In this document: positions 1-10,117 of the stretch, piece by piece | Position numbering within the stretch: the first letter of the stretch is position 1 | Layout of the letters: each line of letters opens with the position of its first letter | Source of the DNA: Paenibacillus hemerocallicola | Lineage (GTDB): Bacteria; Bacillota; Bacilli; Paenibacillales; NBRC-103111 | Length of the DNA stretch: 64,000 nt | Direction: 5' to 3' | NCBI RefSeq assembly: GCF_006265175.1 | Contig: NZ_VDCQ01000031.1 | Coordinates: 35,165-99,164 of the forward strand | Made by a program: the position numbers and the translations under genes | The notes under the pieces: generated by a model | Database searches by the model: none | Told to the model about the DNA's origin: nothing | What the model saw: the letters and a program-made list of their open reading frames with translations, nothing else

Positions 1-2
1 TA

Positions 3-692
3 AGTGATGCGACTGCGGGCCTTTCCAGCAAATATCGTGGCGTACGTGAAGTTTGCGCGAAAGCATTAATCGGCCTATATGAGATTGACGGTACCGCACT
101 ATACCCTCTGTTGACCGGTATTGTACGGAATGCGGACGAGGATGAGATTATCCGATACTGGACGATCGACGGCTTGCTCGGGCTTTGTCTGGGAGGCAGG
201 CTGGACGCTGAGGAAGAAAAAGCGTTTATAGCGGAATTGGCAGCACGGATCGATAAAGAATGTTCCACGGTCGTTCAACTCCACATCGTGAGAGCTATCG
301 GGAAATTGGCGGAAGAAGGAAAGACCGCTTGTATGCCGACAAATATTGTCGGTAAATTGGAACAGCTTTTTCGGGAGTATGGCGACGGATGTTTGCGAAC
401 GGATGCTGCATTCGGCTGGCGGCTGGCGGGCAATGCGCTGCTATCGTTCGGGGCGGCGGGCATAGAAATTCTCGAAAAGTTCAGAGAGCAAACGCAAAAT
501 CGATGGCTTGCATGGCTTGCTTACGAGGTTGTCTATTTGTCGCACCAAAAAGCCGAGTTCCTCCTCATTGATCAACGACAGATGATTGCCGATCATGAGC
601 ATTATGCGCCGCAGTTTCCGGGGTACCGTGCCTGGAGGGAGGACATTCGCTCGATTAGTCGACTGCCCGATTCAAGTTTCGATGCATCGTAG
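3..692 (+). CDS. HEAT-like repeat protein, 3' part only
   Basis: The reading frame is open from the first bases of the window, so the 5' end lies outside; about 229 residues are visible up to the TAG at 690-692. The protein is helix-rich, with repeated Leu/Ala-rich stretches such as LIGLYEIDGTALYPLLTGIV and LAGNALLSFGAAGIEILEKF, the pattern of HEAT or Armadillo solenoids that bind proteins. There is no catalytic motif, signal peptide or membrane segment in the visible part. It may be an immunity, scaffold or lyase-like HEAT protein; function unknown. A bidirectional terminator follows and separates it from the convergent small gene. Confidence 0.7.
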   Translation, partial: SDATAGLSSKYRGVREVCAKALIGLYEIDGTALYPLLTGIVRNADEDEIIRYWTIDGLLGLCLGGRLDAEEEKAFIAELAARIDKECSTVVQLHIVRAIGKLAEEGKTACMPTNIVGKLEQLFREYGDGCLRTDAAFGWRLAGNALLSFGAAGIEILEKFREQTQNRWLAWLAYEVVYLSHQKAEFLLIDQRQMIADHEHYAPQFPGYRAWREDIRSISRLPDSSFDAS

Positions 693-707
693 GATATTAT
701 GAAATGG

Positions 708-747
708 AAAATGCCGTCAAGCCCGGCCGGGTCTTTGACGGCATTTT
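708..747. terminator. Bidirectional intrinsic terminator
   Basis: A perfect 13-bp inverted repeat, AAAATGCCGTCAA (708-720) and TTGACGGCATTTT (735-747), encloses a GC-rich 14-nt loop. It has A-tracts on one side and T-tracts on the other, so it can stop transcription in both directions. It lies between two convergent genes. Confidence 0.85.
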
Positions 748-760
748 GTCCGAAAGCCGA

Positions 761-949
761 TCAGCTTTCTCCCGTAATCGAGCATTTGTTGCGGATAAAG
801 TGAATTTGGTTTTCGATCCGATTCAACCGTTCCTCATCCTCTTTGGACCCGCTCGACTGGCCCCGCAGCAGCTCGGCTTCCTGCAGCAGCTCGTGCAGAT
901 CGTCCCCGGCGTTGGCGCAGTTATAATCGCTTTCCAATCGTTCCAGCAT
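761..949 (-). CDS. Small hypothetical protein, 62 aa
   Basis: The start is set at the ATG at 949-947 because a GGAGG site (955-959, minus strand) lies 5 nt upstream; the frame is open further upstream but has no ribosome site there. The product is acidic and helical, beginning MLERLESDYNCANAGDDL, and looks like a short helical hairpin. It has a loose resemblance in size to Spo0E-type phosphatases but lacks their Ser-x-x-Leu-Asp signature, so no function is assigned. It converges on the preceding HEAT-like gene across a shared terminator. Confidence 0.6.
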   Translation of the reverse strand: MLERLESDYNCANAGDDLHELLQEAELLRGQSSGSKEDEERLNRIENQIHFIRNKCSITGES

Positions 950-1072
950 GGTATCCTCCGTTACTAAACGTAATGTGCGGCAATGCCAGCTTATTGTGCG
1001 CATAACGTTGTCCGAGTAAACGTAGTTCGCGTCGGAATCGAAAACGATTTCTGAACGTCAATAAAAAGACAG

Positions 1073-1100
1073 TTGCAAATCATATAATTCCGAGTATAAT
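1073..1100 (+). promoter_or_regulatory. SigA-type promoter for the 1137 gene
   Basis: TTGCAA (1073-1078) and a consensus TATAAT (1095-1100) are separated by 16 nt. The ribosome site of the next gene begins 24 nt downstream of the -10 box. Confidence 0.7.
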
Positions 1101-1136
1101 ACTATGTATATTAGCTATTGAACGGAGATGCCGCCG

Positions 1137-1475
1137 ATGAACGCTACGATTTCGAACCCGATCGCCCAAGCGTGGATTAATGATTATTTGGACTTGTACA
1201 ACTATGCGGTTGCCTTGGGCGATAGCGAATGGCAGCTGGAGCTTATAAATAAGCTGAAGCAAAACGGCGTTCATATCGAACGGCATTTGCGGGAAAATCA
1301 ACGCGAGCAATTGTGGAAAATGTTCGATTCGATCAACCGGAACATGCTTGAAATCTACGACGAGCTTCGCGACACGAAAAATGTCAAGAAAAGCGAAATA
1401 CTGAAAGAGCAAGTATGGGAGCTGAAAATTCGCAGGCTGGATATTTCGAGAAAATTGAAGGCTTGCGGGAGTTAA
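1137..1475 (+). CDS. Hypothetical helical protein, 112 aa
   Basis: There are two in-frame ATGs, at 1128 and 1137. The GGAG at 1124-1127 is 9 nt from the second and abuts the first, so 1137 is chosen, giving MNATISNPIAQAWINDYLDL. The protein is soluble and largely helical, with a charged C-terminal half (YDELRDTKNVKKSEILKEQV) compatible with a coiled coil. It has its own promoter directly upstream. No family is recognised; the size and setting suggest a lineage-specific Paenibacillaceae protein. Confidence 0.65.
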   Translation: MNATISNPIAQAWINDYLDLYNYAVALGDSEWQLELINKLKQNGVHIERHLRENQREQLWKMFDSINRNMLEIYDELRDTKNVKKSEILKEQVWELKIRRLDISRKLKACGS

Positions 1476-1592
1476 GGCAAGAGGGGAATAAGGAACATTG
1501 GCATGCGGTTGACGGCTTTGCCAATGCCAAGTTAGAAGTTCGCGCGGTTGACCGCTTCACGGTAACGGAGCATGCAGCTTACTGCTCTGCAG

Positions 1593-1625
1593 AATCATCG
1601 GTTCATTGGCAGATGAACGATGATT
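1593..1625 (-). terminator. Hairpin at the end of the Met-rich gene
   Basis: AATCATCG-G-TTCAT (1593-1606) pairs with ATGAA-CGATGATT (1613-1625) with one bulge and a 6-nt loop, and overlaps the TAA of the minus-strand Met-rich gene. There is no clear U-tract, so it may be a weak terminator or an RNA-stabilising hairpin. Confidence 0.35.
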
Positions 1626-1839
1626 ACATGGAGGTTTGTTTCATTTCGCGCATCGATTTCATCATCATCGTCATCATCTCGTCGCATTCCTGCATTTTGG
1701 ACATCATCGCATCCATGTCCATATCGGCCATCATATTCATGCTCGTCATGGACTCCATCATCATCTTCATGGAGTTCATTTTGCACATCATTTCGTCCAT
1801 ACACATCGTCATCATCATTTGCATGCACATTTTATCCAT
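1624..1839 (-). CDS. Methionine-rich small protein (32 Met of 71)
   Basis: The minus-strand ATG at 1839-1837 is preceded by GAGGAGG with 8 nt spacing, an excellent ribosome site that no other frame here has. The product has 32 Met, four Cys (5, 13, 19, 52) and many Asp, Glu, Ser and Lys, with no hydrophobic core residues and no signal peptide. Met and Cys appear in MxM, MxxM and CxM patterns, the ligand type of Cu(I) and Ag(I) binding segments. A soluble metal buffer or an oxidant sink are the plausible readings, but neither is shown. It stands alone between convergent or divergent neighbours. Its codons are almost all ATG, so composition alone could also mark a simple-repeat expansion. Confidence 0.6.
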   Translation of the reverse strand: MDKMCMQMMMTMCMDEMMCKMNSMKMMMESMTSMNMMADMDMDAMMSKMQECDEMMTMMMKSMREMKQTSM

Positions 1840-1990
1840 AGCACTGTCCTCCTCTCCCGCTATTTTCGTTTCGTATCAAACATTACACGAACAAATGGAA
1901 GATTACAAGCTTTTTTTGGTTGTATTGCCTATTGAATTGTGATATATTAAACCTTTTATTCCAATAATAAAAATGGGATTTATAGGGATT

Positions 1991-2035
1991 GGGACTCGAT
2001 TCGACTCGCATCAATGTCGGAAAGAGTCCCTTTTT
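1991..2035 (+). terminator. Hairpin with T-run before the comM end
   Basis: GGGACTC (1991-1997) pairs with GAGTCCC (2024-2030), an inner CGAC/GTCG stem sits in the loop, and TTTTT follows on the + strand. It is positioned to stop + strand readthrough into the 3' end of the minus-strand comM gene. On the minus strand the same stem may end comM, though its U-tract there is poor. The rest of 1840-2044 is AT-rich with no clear gene. Confidence 0.6.
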
Positions 2036-2044
2036 AATGGAGCA

Positions 2045-3589
2045 TCAAAGGCTCCGGTCCAAACAACGGTATTGAAGCGCCTCGGCCAGGTGAGAGGTGG
2101 CAATGACATCACTTTCGTCCAAATCGGCGATCGTACGGGCGATCTTCAGAATACGGTCGTGAGCGCGGACACTGAGGCCGAGAGCTTCGAACGCTTCGGA
2201 CAAAAGCTTCTCCCCGTCCGGCAGCAGCCGGCAATGCTCACGCAGCATGCGTCCGGTCAATTCGCCGTTAAAGCGTACGTGGGTCCCGGCGTAGCGCGCG
2301 GCTTGGCGATTCAGTGCCTTCATTACCGAGTGCCGCAGATCGCCGGACGAGGCGTTGCCGCTTGTTTGCTTCATCGAGTCATAGTCGATGCGGGGAACCT
2401 CGACTTGCAGATCGATCCGATCGAGCAGCGGACCGGATATTCTCGACCGGTATTGCTGCACCTTGAGCGGACTGCATGTGCATGAAGCGGACAGGGTAGG
2501 GAACCCCCAATATCCGCAAGGACAAGGGTTCATCGAAGCGGCGAGCATGAAATGGGTAGGAAACGTAACAACGGCTTTCGCCCGGCCGATCGTTACGCGG
2601 CGGTCCTCGATCGGCTGCCGAAGCACCTCGAGCACGTTGCGGGGGAACTCGGGCAGTTCGTCGAGAAACAATACGCCTCGATGGGCCAAGCTTACTTCTC
2701 CCGGCTTAGGATAGATCCCCGCCCCTACGAGGCCGCCCATCGATACGGTGTGATGCGGATTGCGGAACGGTCTGTGACGGATCAGTTTGGAGCGGTCCGG
2801 AATAAGGCCCGCGGCGCTGTAAATTTTCGTTACTTCGAGCGATTCCTCGTTCGATAGAATCGGAAGAATGGAAGGAAGCCGGCGAATGAGCATCGTTTTT
2901 CCCGAACCCGGGGGGCCGATGAACAGGACATTGTGGAGACCGGCCGCCGCTATCGTCAAGGCGCGCTTTGCTTGAAATTGGCCGCAAACATCGACAAAAT
3001 CATCCAAATGGGATTCTTCGAAATTCGACAAAATTCGCTCGTTATGCAAACCGCGCGAAACGGCGGCGCCGTCAAATATCGGGACGCCCTTATTGTGAAG
3101 CAGCTCTTTTATGCTGGGGATTCCCACAATACGCATCCCTTCGATCAACGAAGCTTCCTCGACGTTCTCGGCAGGGAGCAGTACATTCGTCATGCCGCGC
3201 CGCTTCGCCGCATCGACCATCGACAATACGCCGCGAACCGGGCGGAGGCGTCCGTCGAGCGACAGCTCGCCGATCGTCAGACAGCGGTCCAATCCCGGCA
3301 CGACCAATTGTCCGCTCGCACTGAGAATTCCGACGGCGATAGCCAGATCGAAGGAAGCGCCTTCCTTGCGCACATCGGCCGGGGCCAGGTTGACCGTGAT
3401 CCGTTCCATCGGAAACGCGGCACCGCAGTTTTTGAGCGCGGAACGGACGCGTTCCGTCGATTCCTTGACGGAAGAGTCGGGGAGACCGACTATTTGAAAA
3501 TACGGCAGACCGTTGCTGATGTCGATTTCCACATCGACGATCGTACCGTCGATTCCTTGCAGACATGCGCCGTACATTTTATCATACAT
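2045..3589 (-). CDS. comM: YifB/ComM family Mg-chelatase-like AAA+ ATPase
   Basis: The product is 514 aa. It has an N-terminal Lon-substrate-like domain (GIDGTIVDVEIDISNGLP), then a Mg-chelatase AAA+ core with Walker A GPPGSGKT and Walker B GVLFLDELPEF, and a C-terminal helical domain. The family (ComM in Haemophilus) is a hexameric helicase that extends branch migration during natural transformation; dprA lies 3 kb away. The ATG at 3589 gives the family-typical MY start with AGGTG 9 nt upstream. A GTG at 3601 with GGAGAG is the alternative and a TAG precedes it. Promoter not located. Confidence 0.92.
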   Translation of the reverse strand: MYDKMYGACLQGIDGTIVDVEIDISNGLPYFQIVGLPDSSVKESTERVRSALKNCGAAFPMERITVNLAPADVRKEGASFDLAIAVGILSASGQLVVPGLDRCLTIGELSLDGRLRPVRGVLSMVDAAKRRGMTNVLLPAENVEEASLIEGMRIVGIPSIKELLHNKGVPIFDGAAVSRGLHNERILSNFEESHLDDFVDVCGQFQAKRALTIAAAGLHNVLFIGPPGSGKTMLIRRLPSILPILSNEESLEVTKIYSAAGLIPDRSKLIRHRPFRNPHHTVSMGGLVGAGIYPKPGEVSLAHRGVLFLDELPEFPRNVLEVLRQPIEDRRVTIGRAKAVVTFPTHFMLAASMNPCPCGYWGFPTLSASCTCSPLKVQQYRSRISGPLLDRIDLQVEVPRIDYDSMKQTSGNASSGDLRHSVMKALNRQAARYAGTHVRFNGELTGRMLREHCRLLPDGEKLLSEAFEALGLSVRAHDRILKIARTIADLDESDVIATSHLAEALQYRCLDRSL

Positions 3590-3713
3590 GCCAAAAAGCA
3601 CCTACTCTCTCCGGGATAGCGCCGATATCAGGACGTAAAGTCGTCTCGACGGGCAACGGGAAATAGGTGCTTCCTAATTTTCCATACGTGATATGTTCGG
3701 CATAAGACGTCAA
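3582..3713 (-). CDS. Candidate 43-aa leader ORF overlapping the comM start
   Basis: On the minus strand a TTG at 3713 follows GGAGG (3718-3722, minus strand) by 4 nt and opens a 43-residue frame beginning MTSYAEHITYGKLGSTYF and ending GAFWHV. Its TGA overlaps the comM ATG region, an arrangement that would couple translation. The residue mix looks protein-like, but the start codon is weak and the spacing short. It may only be an upstream leader. Confidence 0.35.
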   Translation of the reverse strand: MTSYAEHITYGKLGSTYFPLPVETTLRPDIGAIPERVGAFWHV

Positions 3714-3797
3714 AAATCCTCCTTGAGCGGATAAATGGAAATAAAAACGATTTCGGATGGGGATAATGGAAAAGAAAAGAAACGAGGTGAAAAGCAC

Positions 3798-4058
3798 ATG
3801 CAGGAAAAACCGTATTTTTGTCCGAACTGCCGTTCGAATCGAACCAAGTTTCGATTGCTGACGACAACGTATCAATCGTTCATGAAAGAAGCCGTTACGG
3901 GCATCGTACAAAATGTCACGGAACCGATTACGGTAGAAGAGCCAGAACCGACGATCGGCTGCCTCGTTTGCGGCTTTACCGGCAACGAAATGCGCTTCAT
4001 CAAGCAGGCGGAGCGCGAACCGCGGGTCATGACGCCGACGACTCCGGTTTACGGGTAA
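3798..4058 (+). CDS. Small zinc-ribbon protein, 86 aa
   Basis: The start is placed at the ATG preceded by GAGGTG, giving MQEKPYFCPNCRSNRTKF. Two Cys pairs, CPNC (near residue 8) and CLVC (near residue 56), are spaced as a split zinc ribbon. A frame extension upstream to 3735 lacks a ribosome site. Function unknown; zinc ribbons of this size often bind nucleic acid or another protein. It stands alone, with an imperfect terminator hairpin 30 nt downstream. Confidence 0.7.
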   Translation: MQEKPYFCPNCRSNRTKFRLLTTTYQSFMKEAVTGIVQNVTEPITVEEPEPTIGCLVCGFTGNEMRFIKQAEREPRVMTPTTPVYG

Positions 4059-4087
4059 GGCAGTCGTTACGTGCCGGTTCTTGTGCG

Positions 4088-4122
4088 ATAGCGCAAGCTT
4101 TCCTATCGAAAGCCTGCGCTAT
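4088..4122 (+). terminator. Imperfect terminator after the zinc-ribbon gene
   Basis: ATAGCGCAAGCTTT (4088-4101) pairs with AAAGCCTGCGCTAT (4109-4122) apart from one bulge, then a short TTTCC follows. Confidence 0.5.
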
Positions 4123-4235
4123 TTCCATGTTCGCCCAAGCATGTGCGGATTCGGGACGGACCATTGTCTTTATGCGGTCCAAAACAAAAAAACGTACAAT
4201 GTTCACAAAAATTTCAGGAAACTGTCGAAAAAACG

Positions 4236-4244
4236 TGGTACAAT
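4236..4244 (+). promoter_or_regulatory. Extended -10 promoter candidate for sucCD
   Basis: TGGTACAAT forms an extended -10 element; no good -35 is visible at 16-18 nt. The 4059-4360 gap otherwise holds only the two hairpins listed and AT-rich sequence. Confidence 0.4.
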
Positions 4245-4297
4245 AAATAAGGCATTTTTGGGTAAACCGCGGGCGGTATAGTACGTTCGGTGGGTAG

Positions 4298-4317
4298 AGG
4301 GCATTATGCCCTTTTTT
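4298..4317 (+). terminator. Early terminator in the sucC leader
   Basis: AGGGCA (4298-4303) and TGCCCT (4307-4312) with a 3-nt loop are followed by six T. It lies about 55 nt after the candidate -10 box and 43 nt before the sucC start, so it would end transcripts before sucC unless read through. Confidence 0.7.
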
Positions 4318-4360
4318 GTATACAACATCACCCAAGACAGTTTGATAGGAGGATTCGAGA

Positions 4361-5521
<1,161 letters not shown>

Positions 5522-5542
5522 TTCGAGAGGAGATGACATTCG

Positions 5543-6472
5543 ATGAGTATTTTGATCGATAAAAATACGAAAATTATTACGCAGGGCATTACCGGGTCGC
5601 AAGGGACCTTCCACACGAAAGGCGGCCTTGAATACGGCTCCCAATTCGTCGGCGGCGTTACCCCGGGCAAAGGCGGTACGGAAGTCGAATTTTCTCTGGA
5701 AAACGGTTCGACCGTGAAGCTGCCGGTTTACAATACGGTCATCGAAGCGAAAAAAGCGACAGGCGCAACCGTTTCGCTCATTTTCGTTCCTCCGGCTTTT
5801 GCCGCGGATTCGATTCTGGAAGCTGTCGATGCCGAAATGGATTTGGCCATCTGTATTACCGAGGGAATTCCGGTACTCGACATGGTTCGCGTCAGCCGAT
5901 ATATGGAAGGCAAGAAAACCCGACTGATCGGACCTAACTGCCCGGGCGTCATCACTCCGGGACAATGCAAAATCGGCATCATGCCCGGATATATCCACTT
6001 GCCGGGTCATGTCGGCGTCGTATCGAGAAGCGGTACGCTTACGTATGAAGCGGTTCATCAGCTGACTACGCGCGGTATCGGCCAATCGACGGCTGTAGGG
6101 ATCGGCGGAGACCCGGTTAAAGGCTCCGAGTTCATCGACATCCTGAAGCTGTACAACGAAGATCCGGATACTTATGCGGTCATCATGATCGGCGAAATCG
6201 GCGGAACCGCGGAAGAAGAAGCGGCCGAGTGGATCAAAGCGAACATGACGAAGCCGGTCGTAGGCTTCATCGGCGGCCAAACGGCGCCTCCGGGAAAACG
6301 CATGGGCCATGCCGGCGCGATCATCTCGGGCGGCAAAGGAACGGCGGCGGAGAAAGTGGCTACGCTGGAAGCTTGCGGCGTGAAAGTCGCCCCGACTCCT
6401 TCCGAAATGGGCTCCACGCTCGTAAGCGTACTCGAAGAAAAAGGCCTGCTCGCAAAGTGCACAGTGAAGTAA
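5543..6472 (+). CDS. sucD: Succinyl-CoA synthetase, alpha subunit
   Basis: SucD (309 aa) binds CoA and carries the phospho-histidine. The CoA-binding start [14 protein letters not shown] and the [12 protein letters not shown] loop are clear, and the active-site His lies in [14 protein letters not shown] near residue 255. The ATG follows GAGGAGATG spacing. It is the last gene of the sucCD unit; a terminator follows 44 nt downstream. Confidence 0.98.
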   Translation: MSILIDKNTKIITQGITGSQGTFHTKGGLEYGSQFVGGVTPGKGGTEVEFSLENGSTVKLPVYNTVIEAKKATGATVSLIFVPPAFAADSILEAVDAEMDLAICITEGIPVLDMVRVSRYMEGKKTRLIGPNCPGVITPGQCKIGIMPGYIHLPGHVGVVSRSGTLTYEAVHQLTTRGIGQSTAVGIGGDPVKGSEFIDILKLYNEDPDTYAVIMIGEIGGTAEEEAAEWIKANMTKPVVGFIGGQTAPPGKRMGHAGAIISGGKGTAAEKVATLEACGVKVAPTPSEMGSTLVSVLEEKGLLAKCTVK

Positions 6473-6515
6473 ATCGAGCATTTCAATCCTATACAATCGA
6501 TTGACGAAGGTAAGC

Positions 6516-6554
6516 AACCTTCCGCATCCCGGATACGGGTACGGAAGGTTTTTT
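6516..6554 (+). terminator. sucCD terminator
   Basis: AACCTTCCG (6516-6524) pairs with CGGAAGGTT (6542-6550), an inner CCC/GGG stem extends it, and six T end it. The remaining 6555-6690 stretch shows no gene. Confidence 0.9.
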
Positions 6555-6691
6555 CGTTTTCCGGCTATTCGGAATCGTTCCGTACCAGTGCCTGTTTACC
6601 GATTAACGTTACAGACAGCCGTTCTGTTTACTTCACATTGCGCGGACCAGGGATTTAATGAAGGATTACACAACTAGCGAGCTGATCTTCC

Positions 6692-6750
6692 GGGGGTTCC
6701 CCCAAAGTACCAGGAATAATCAGCGAAGGGTCGCGTCGCTTTTGGGGAAT
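6692..6750 (+). repeat. Dispersed G5/C5 repeat, copy 1 (upstream of dprA)
   Basis: GGGGGTTCCCCC (6692-6703), then AAAGTACC, GGAATAA, CGAAG, and a closing CGTCGCTTTTGGGG. It aligns over about 59 nt at roughly three-quarters identity with 53943-54002 upstream of proS. The C-tract can pair with either the upstream or the downstream G-tract. It ends 10 nt before the dprA ribosome site. Confidence 0.75.
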
Positions 6751-6774
6751 AATAATTTCTAAGGGGTGCTTTAC

Positions 6775-7872
6775 TTGTTAAACGACCGTAATGTATTATT
6801 TGGATTGCACGAGTTGGAAGGTGTTGGATGGAAAACGATCGATCGGCTTGCTTCCGGCGTGTCCGGGGCTTACACGGAATTGGTGCGCGCGGAGCCCGGG
6901 GACTTGGTCGCATTCGGCCTGAAGCCGAATGTCGCGCATGGGATCTGTGCCAGGCTGACCGAAGCTTATATCGAGCAGCGGCTTGAAGCTTACGAACGGC
7001 ACGGTACGTCGTTCCTGACCGCGCTAGACTCCGATTATCCCGCGCTGCTGCGGGAAATCGCCCAGCCGCCTTGGATCTTATATTACCGAGGGGATTTGAA
7101 AACGCTGGAGCTGCCGGCGATCGCGATGGTAGGCACCCGGTCGCCAACCGTATACGGCAGGAAGATCTCGTTCGAGCTTGCGCGCGATTTGTCGGCGAAC
7201 GGCGTATGTGTCGCTTCGGGGCTGGCAAGGGGCATCGACAGCTGCGCGCATCGGGGGGCCTTGACGGGAGCGGGCAGTACCGCGGCTGTGCTCGGTTGCG
7301 GGCCGGATACCGTCTATCCGGTTGAAAACGCTTCCCTGTATGCGGAGATTGAAGAGAAGGGAGTTCTAGTAACGGAGTACCCGCTCGGAACGCAGCTCAA
7401 GCCGGGACTGTTTCCGCAACGCAATCGCATCATATCGGGCTTGAGCCTGGGTACTGTCGTCGTGGAAGCGGCAAGCAGAAGCGGCTCCCTCATTACGGCG
7501 GATCAGGCGTTGGAGCAGTCGAGAGACGTGTTCGCCGTTCCAGGCCCGGTTACATCGCCCAAAAGCTCGGGCACGCTCGAGCTGATCCGGCAGGGAGCCA
7601 AGATGGTCGCATCCGTCGAACATATATTGGAGGAATACAGAGGACTCGTTCCGTTTGGCGGAAGCAGGAGGGAAATCGGTACCCGGCCTGATATATCGGC
7701 CTCCGAAGAAGAGCGCAAGCTGCTCGGTTTGATGGCGGCCGTACCGGTTACTTTTGACGAGCTGCTCATGCTCTCGGGGATGGAATTTGGACATTTGCAT
7801 TCAGTTCTGTTAAATTTAATTTTGAAAAAAAAGATTGCACCGTTAGCCGGTTCATCTTATATGACGCTATGA
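6775..7872 (+). CDS. dprA: DNA-processing protein DprA
   Basis: DprA binds incoming single-stranded DNA in transformation and loads RecA. The 365-aa product has a short N-terminal helical domain and then the Rossmann-like core: [38 protein letters not shown] and [22 protein letters not shown]-terminal winged-helix tail follows. The TTG at 6775 is chosen because AAGGGG (6761-6766) is 8 nt upstream; a GTG at 6766 overlaps that site. A dispersed repeat lies just upstream. topA follows after 70 nt, the usual Bacillales order. Confidence 0.95.
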   Translation: MLNDRNVLFGLHELEGVGWKTIDRLASGVSGAYTELVRAEPGDLVAFGLKPNVAHGICARLTEAYIEQRLEAYERHGTSFLTALDSDYPALLREIAQPPWILYYRGDLKTLELPAIAMVGTRSPTVYGRKISFELARDLSANGVCVASGLARGIDSCAHRGALTGAGSTAAVLGCGPDTVYPVENASLYAEIEEKGVLVTEYPLGTQLKPGLFPQRNRIISGLSLGTVVVEAASRSGSLITADQALEQSRDVFAVPGPVTSPKSSGTLELIRQGAKMVASVEHILEEYRGLVPFGGSRREIGTRPDISASEEERKLLGLMAAVPVTFDELLMLSGMEFGHLHSVLLNLILKKKIAPLAGSSYMTL

Positions 7873-7942
7873 CGCCCGTTACGAGCGGCGTAAACATACG
7901 CATACTATTGAAGTGGAATATCGAGGGGAGGACGGCGAGCCT

Positions 7943-10045
7943 ATGGCGGATTCTTTGGTCATTGTGGAGTCACCCGCAAAAGCGAAAACGATCGGCAAAT
8001 ATTTGGGCAGCAAGTTTATCGTCAAGGCGTCCATGGGGCATATCCGGGACCTTCCGAAGAGCCAGATCGGAGTGGAAGTCGAAAATCATTTCGAGCCGAA
8101 ATATATAACGATCCGGGGCAAAGGGTCGGTGTTGAAAGAACTCAAGGATGCAAGCCGCAAAGTAAAAAACATTTATCTCGCGGCTGACCCCGATCGCGAA
8201 GGGGAGGCGATCGCCTGGCATTTGGCGCATTACCTCGAACTGAGCGAAACCGAGCCGTGCCGGGTAGTATTCAACGAAATTACGAAGCAAGCGGTGAAGG
8301 ACGCGTTCAAACAGCCGAGACCGATCGATATGGACTTGGTCAATGCTCAGCAGGCCCGCCGCATATTGGATCGTCTTGTCGGCTACAAAATCAGCCCTCT
8401 GCTGTGGAAGAAGGTCAAGAAAGGGCTATCCGCAGGGCGGGTGCAATCCGTCGCCGTAAAGCTCATTATCGATCGCGAGAACGAGATCAAATCGTTCGTC
8501 CCGGAAGAGTATTGGTCCATTACGGCTAAGCTGGCCGTAAGCGGTACCGAGTTCGAGGCGAAGTTTTACGGTGTGGACGGCGAGAAGAGAGAGCTGAACC
8601 GCGAAGCGGATGTTCAGGACATTTTGAACCGGATCGGCGAATCGGCGTTTATCGTCGGCGACGTGAGGGAGAAGGAGCGTCAGCGCAATCCGGCGCCGCC
8701 GTTCATTACGAGCTCCCTTCAGCAGGAAGCGGCGCGCAAGCTGAACTTCCGCGCGGCCAAAACGATGCAGGTGGCCCAGCAGTTGTACGAAGGGATCGAT
8801 CTCGGGAAAGAAGGTACGGTCGGTCTGATAACGTATATGCGTACCGATTCGACGCGGATTTCCCCGGTTGCCCAGGAGGAAGCGAAGGCTTATATCGAAT
8901 CCGCATACGGAGCGGCTTATTATCCGGAGACCCCGCGGGTTTATTTGAAGAAAAACGCGAACGCGCAGGATGCCCATGAAGGCATCCGGCCGACCGCGAT
9001 AGTGAAAACCCCCGAGGAGCTCAAGCCGTTCCTCAGCAGGGACCAGCACCGGCTCTACAAGCTCGTATGGGAGCGCTTCGTCGCCAGTCAAATGGCTTCG
9101 GCCGTACTCGACACGATGACCGTGGATATTTCCGTATCCGATGTCACGTTCCGTGCCGTCGGCTCGAAGGTGAAATTCCCCGGATTCATGAAAGTGTACG
9201 TGGAAGGCAATGACGACGGTACGACGGAAGACGATAAATATTTGCCGGTTCTGAAGCAGGGCGACAAGCTGAACAACAACGGGATCGAGCCGAAGCAGCA
9301 TTTTACCCAACCGCCCCCGAGATATTCGGAGGCCCGTCTGGTCCGCATGATGGAGGAGATGGGAATCGGAAGGCCGAGTACCTACGCTCCGACGCTGGAG
9401 ACGATCCAGAAGCGCGGCTATGTAGCCATGGAAGAGAAGAGATTCGTGCCGACGGAGCTGGGCGACCTCGTCATCCAGCTGATGGCGGAGTTTTTCCCGG
9501 AAATATTGAACGTCGAATTTACGGCGCACATGGAAGAAGAGCTCGACTTCGTCGAAGAGGGCAAGGTCGACTGGGTCCGGGTACTGGACGAATTTTATAC
9601 GACGTTCGAGAAACGGCTGGAAGTGGCCGAAGAAGAAATGAAGGAAGTTGAAATCCAGGACGAAATAACCGACGTGCTCTGCGAGAAATGCGGCAGGCAT
9701 ATGGTGATCAAAATGGGCCGGTTCGGCAAATTTTTGGCCTGCTCCGGGTTCCCGGACTGCCGGAATGCGAAGCCGATCGTCAAGGAAATCGGGGTAACTT
9801 GCCCGAAGTGCAAAGAAGGCCATGTAGTCGAGCGGCGCAGCAAGAAAGGGCGCATTTTCTATGGATGCGACAAATATCCGGATTGCGATTTCGTATCCTG
9901 GGATAAACCGGCCGATAAACCGTGCCCGAACTGCAGCTCGATGCTTGTGGAGAAAAACACGAAGGCCGGCTCCTTCCTGCAATGCGTGGAGTGCGGCCAC
10001 AAGGAAGAAAACCAGCAGGCGGATGCCGAGGGCGACGCCGATTAA
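7943..10045 (+). CDS. topA: DNA topoisomerase I
   Basis: TopA (700 aa) relaxes negative supercoils through a 5'-phosphotyrosine. The N-terminal TOPRIM domain ([27 protein letters not shown]) is followed by the catalytic Tyr in [12 protein letters not shown] near residue 300. Three C-terminal tetracysteine zinc ribbons begin [16 protein letters not shown] and CPNCSSM. The ATG at 7943 gives the standard [15 protein letters not shown] start, with GGGGAGGA about 11 nt upstream; the frame runs open to a GTG at 7913. Confidence 0.97.
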   Translation: MADSLVIVESPAKAKTIGKYLGSKFIVKASMGHIRDLPKSQIGVEVENHFEPKYITIRGKGSVLKELKDASRKVKNIYLAADPDREGEAIAWHLAHYLELSETEPCRVVFNEITKQAVKDAFKQPRPIDMDLVNAQQARRILDRLVGYKISPLLWKKVKKGLSAGRVQSVAVKLIIDRENEIKSFVPEEYWSITAKLAVSGTEFEAKFYGVDGEKRELNREADVQDILNRIGESAFIVGDVREKERQRNPAPPFITSSLQQEAARKLNFRAAKTMQVAQQLYEGIDLGKEGTVGLITYMRTDSTRISPVAQEEAKAYIESAYGAAYYPETPRVYLKKNANAQDAHEGIRPTAIVKTPEELKPFLSRDQHRLYKLVWERFVASQMASAVLDTMTVDISVSDVTFRAVGSKVKFPGFMKVYVEGNDDGTTEDDKYLPVLKQGDKLNNNGIEPKQHFTQPPPRYSEARLVRMMEEMGIGRPSTYAPTLETIQKRGYVAMEEKRFVPTELGDLVIQLMAEFFPEILNVEFTAHMEEELDFVEEGKVDWVRVLDEFYTTFEKRLEVAEEEMKEVEIQDEITDVLCEKCGRHMVIKMGRFGKFLACSGFPDCRNAKPIVKEIGVTCPKCKEGHVVERRSKKGRIFYGCDKYPDCDFVSWDKPADKPCPNCSSMLVEKNTKAGSFLQCVECGHKEENQQADAEGDAD

Positions 10046-10117
10046 ACCCGGACCGCAGCCGGTGCATATCGGCGGCAAGCATAGCAGCGGGACGCGATTA
10101 GCAGGAGGGCTAGTACA

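Noticed and set aside
1595..1828. Asp/His-rich 77-residue ORF on the minus strand
   Set aside because: It is the same ATG-rich DNA read in another frame (GAT), without a ribosome site.
1636..1935. His-rich 99-residue ORF on the + strand
   Set aside because: It is the antisense image of the Met-rich gene (ATG read backwards is CAT, His). The only start is a TTG directly against GGAGG, with no workable spacing.
1415..1942. 175-residue + strand ORF rich in Ile and Ser
   Set aside because: It overlaps the end of the 1137 gene and then reads the Met-rich gene backwards; there is no ribosome site.
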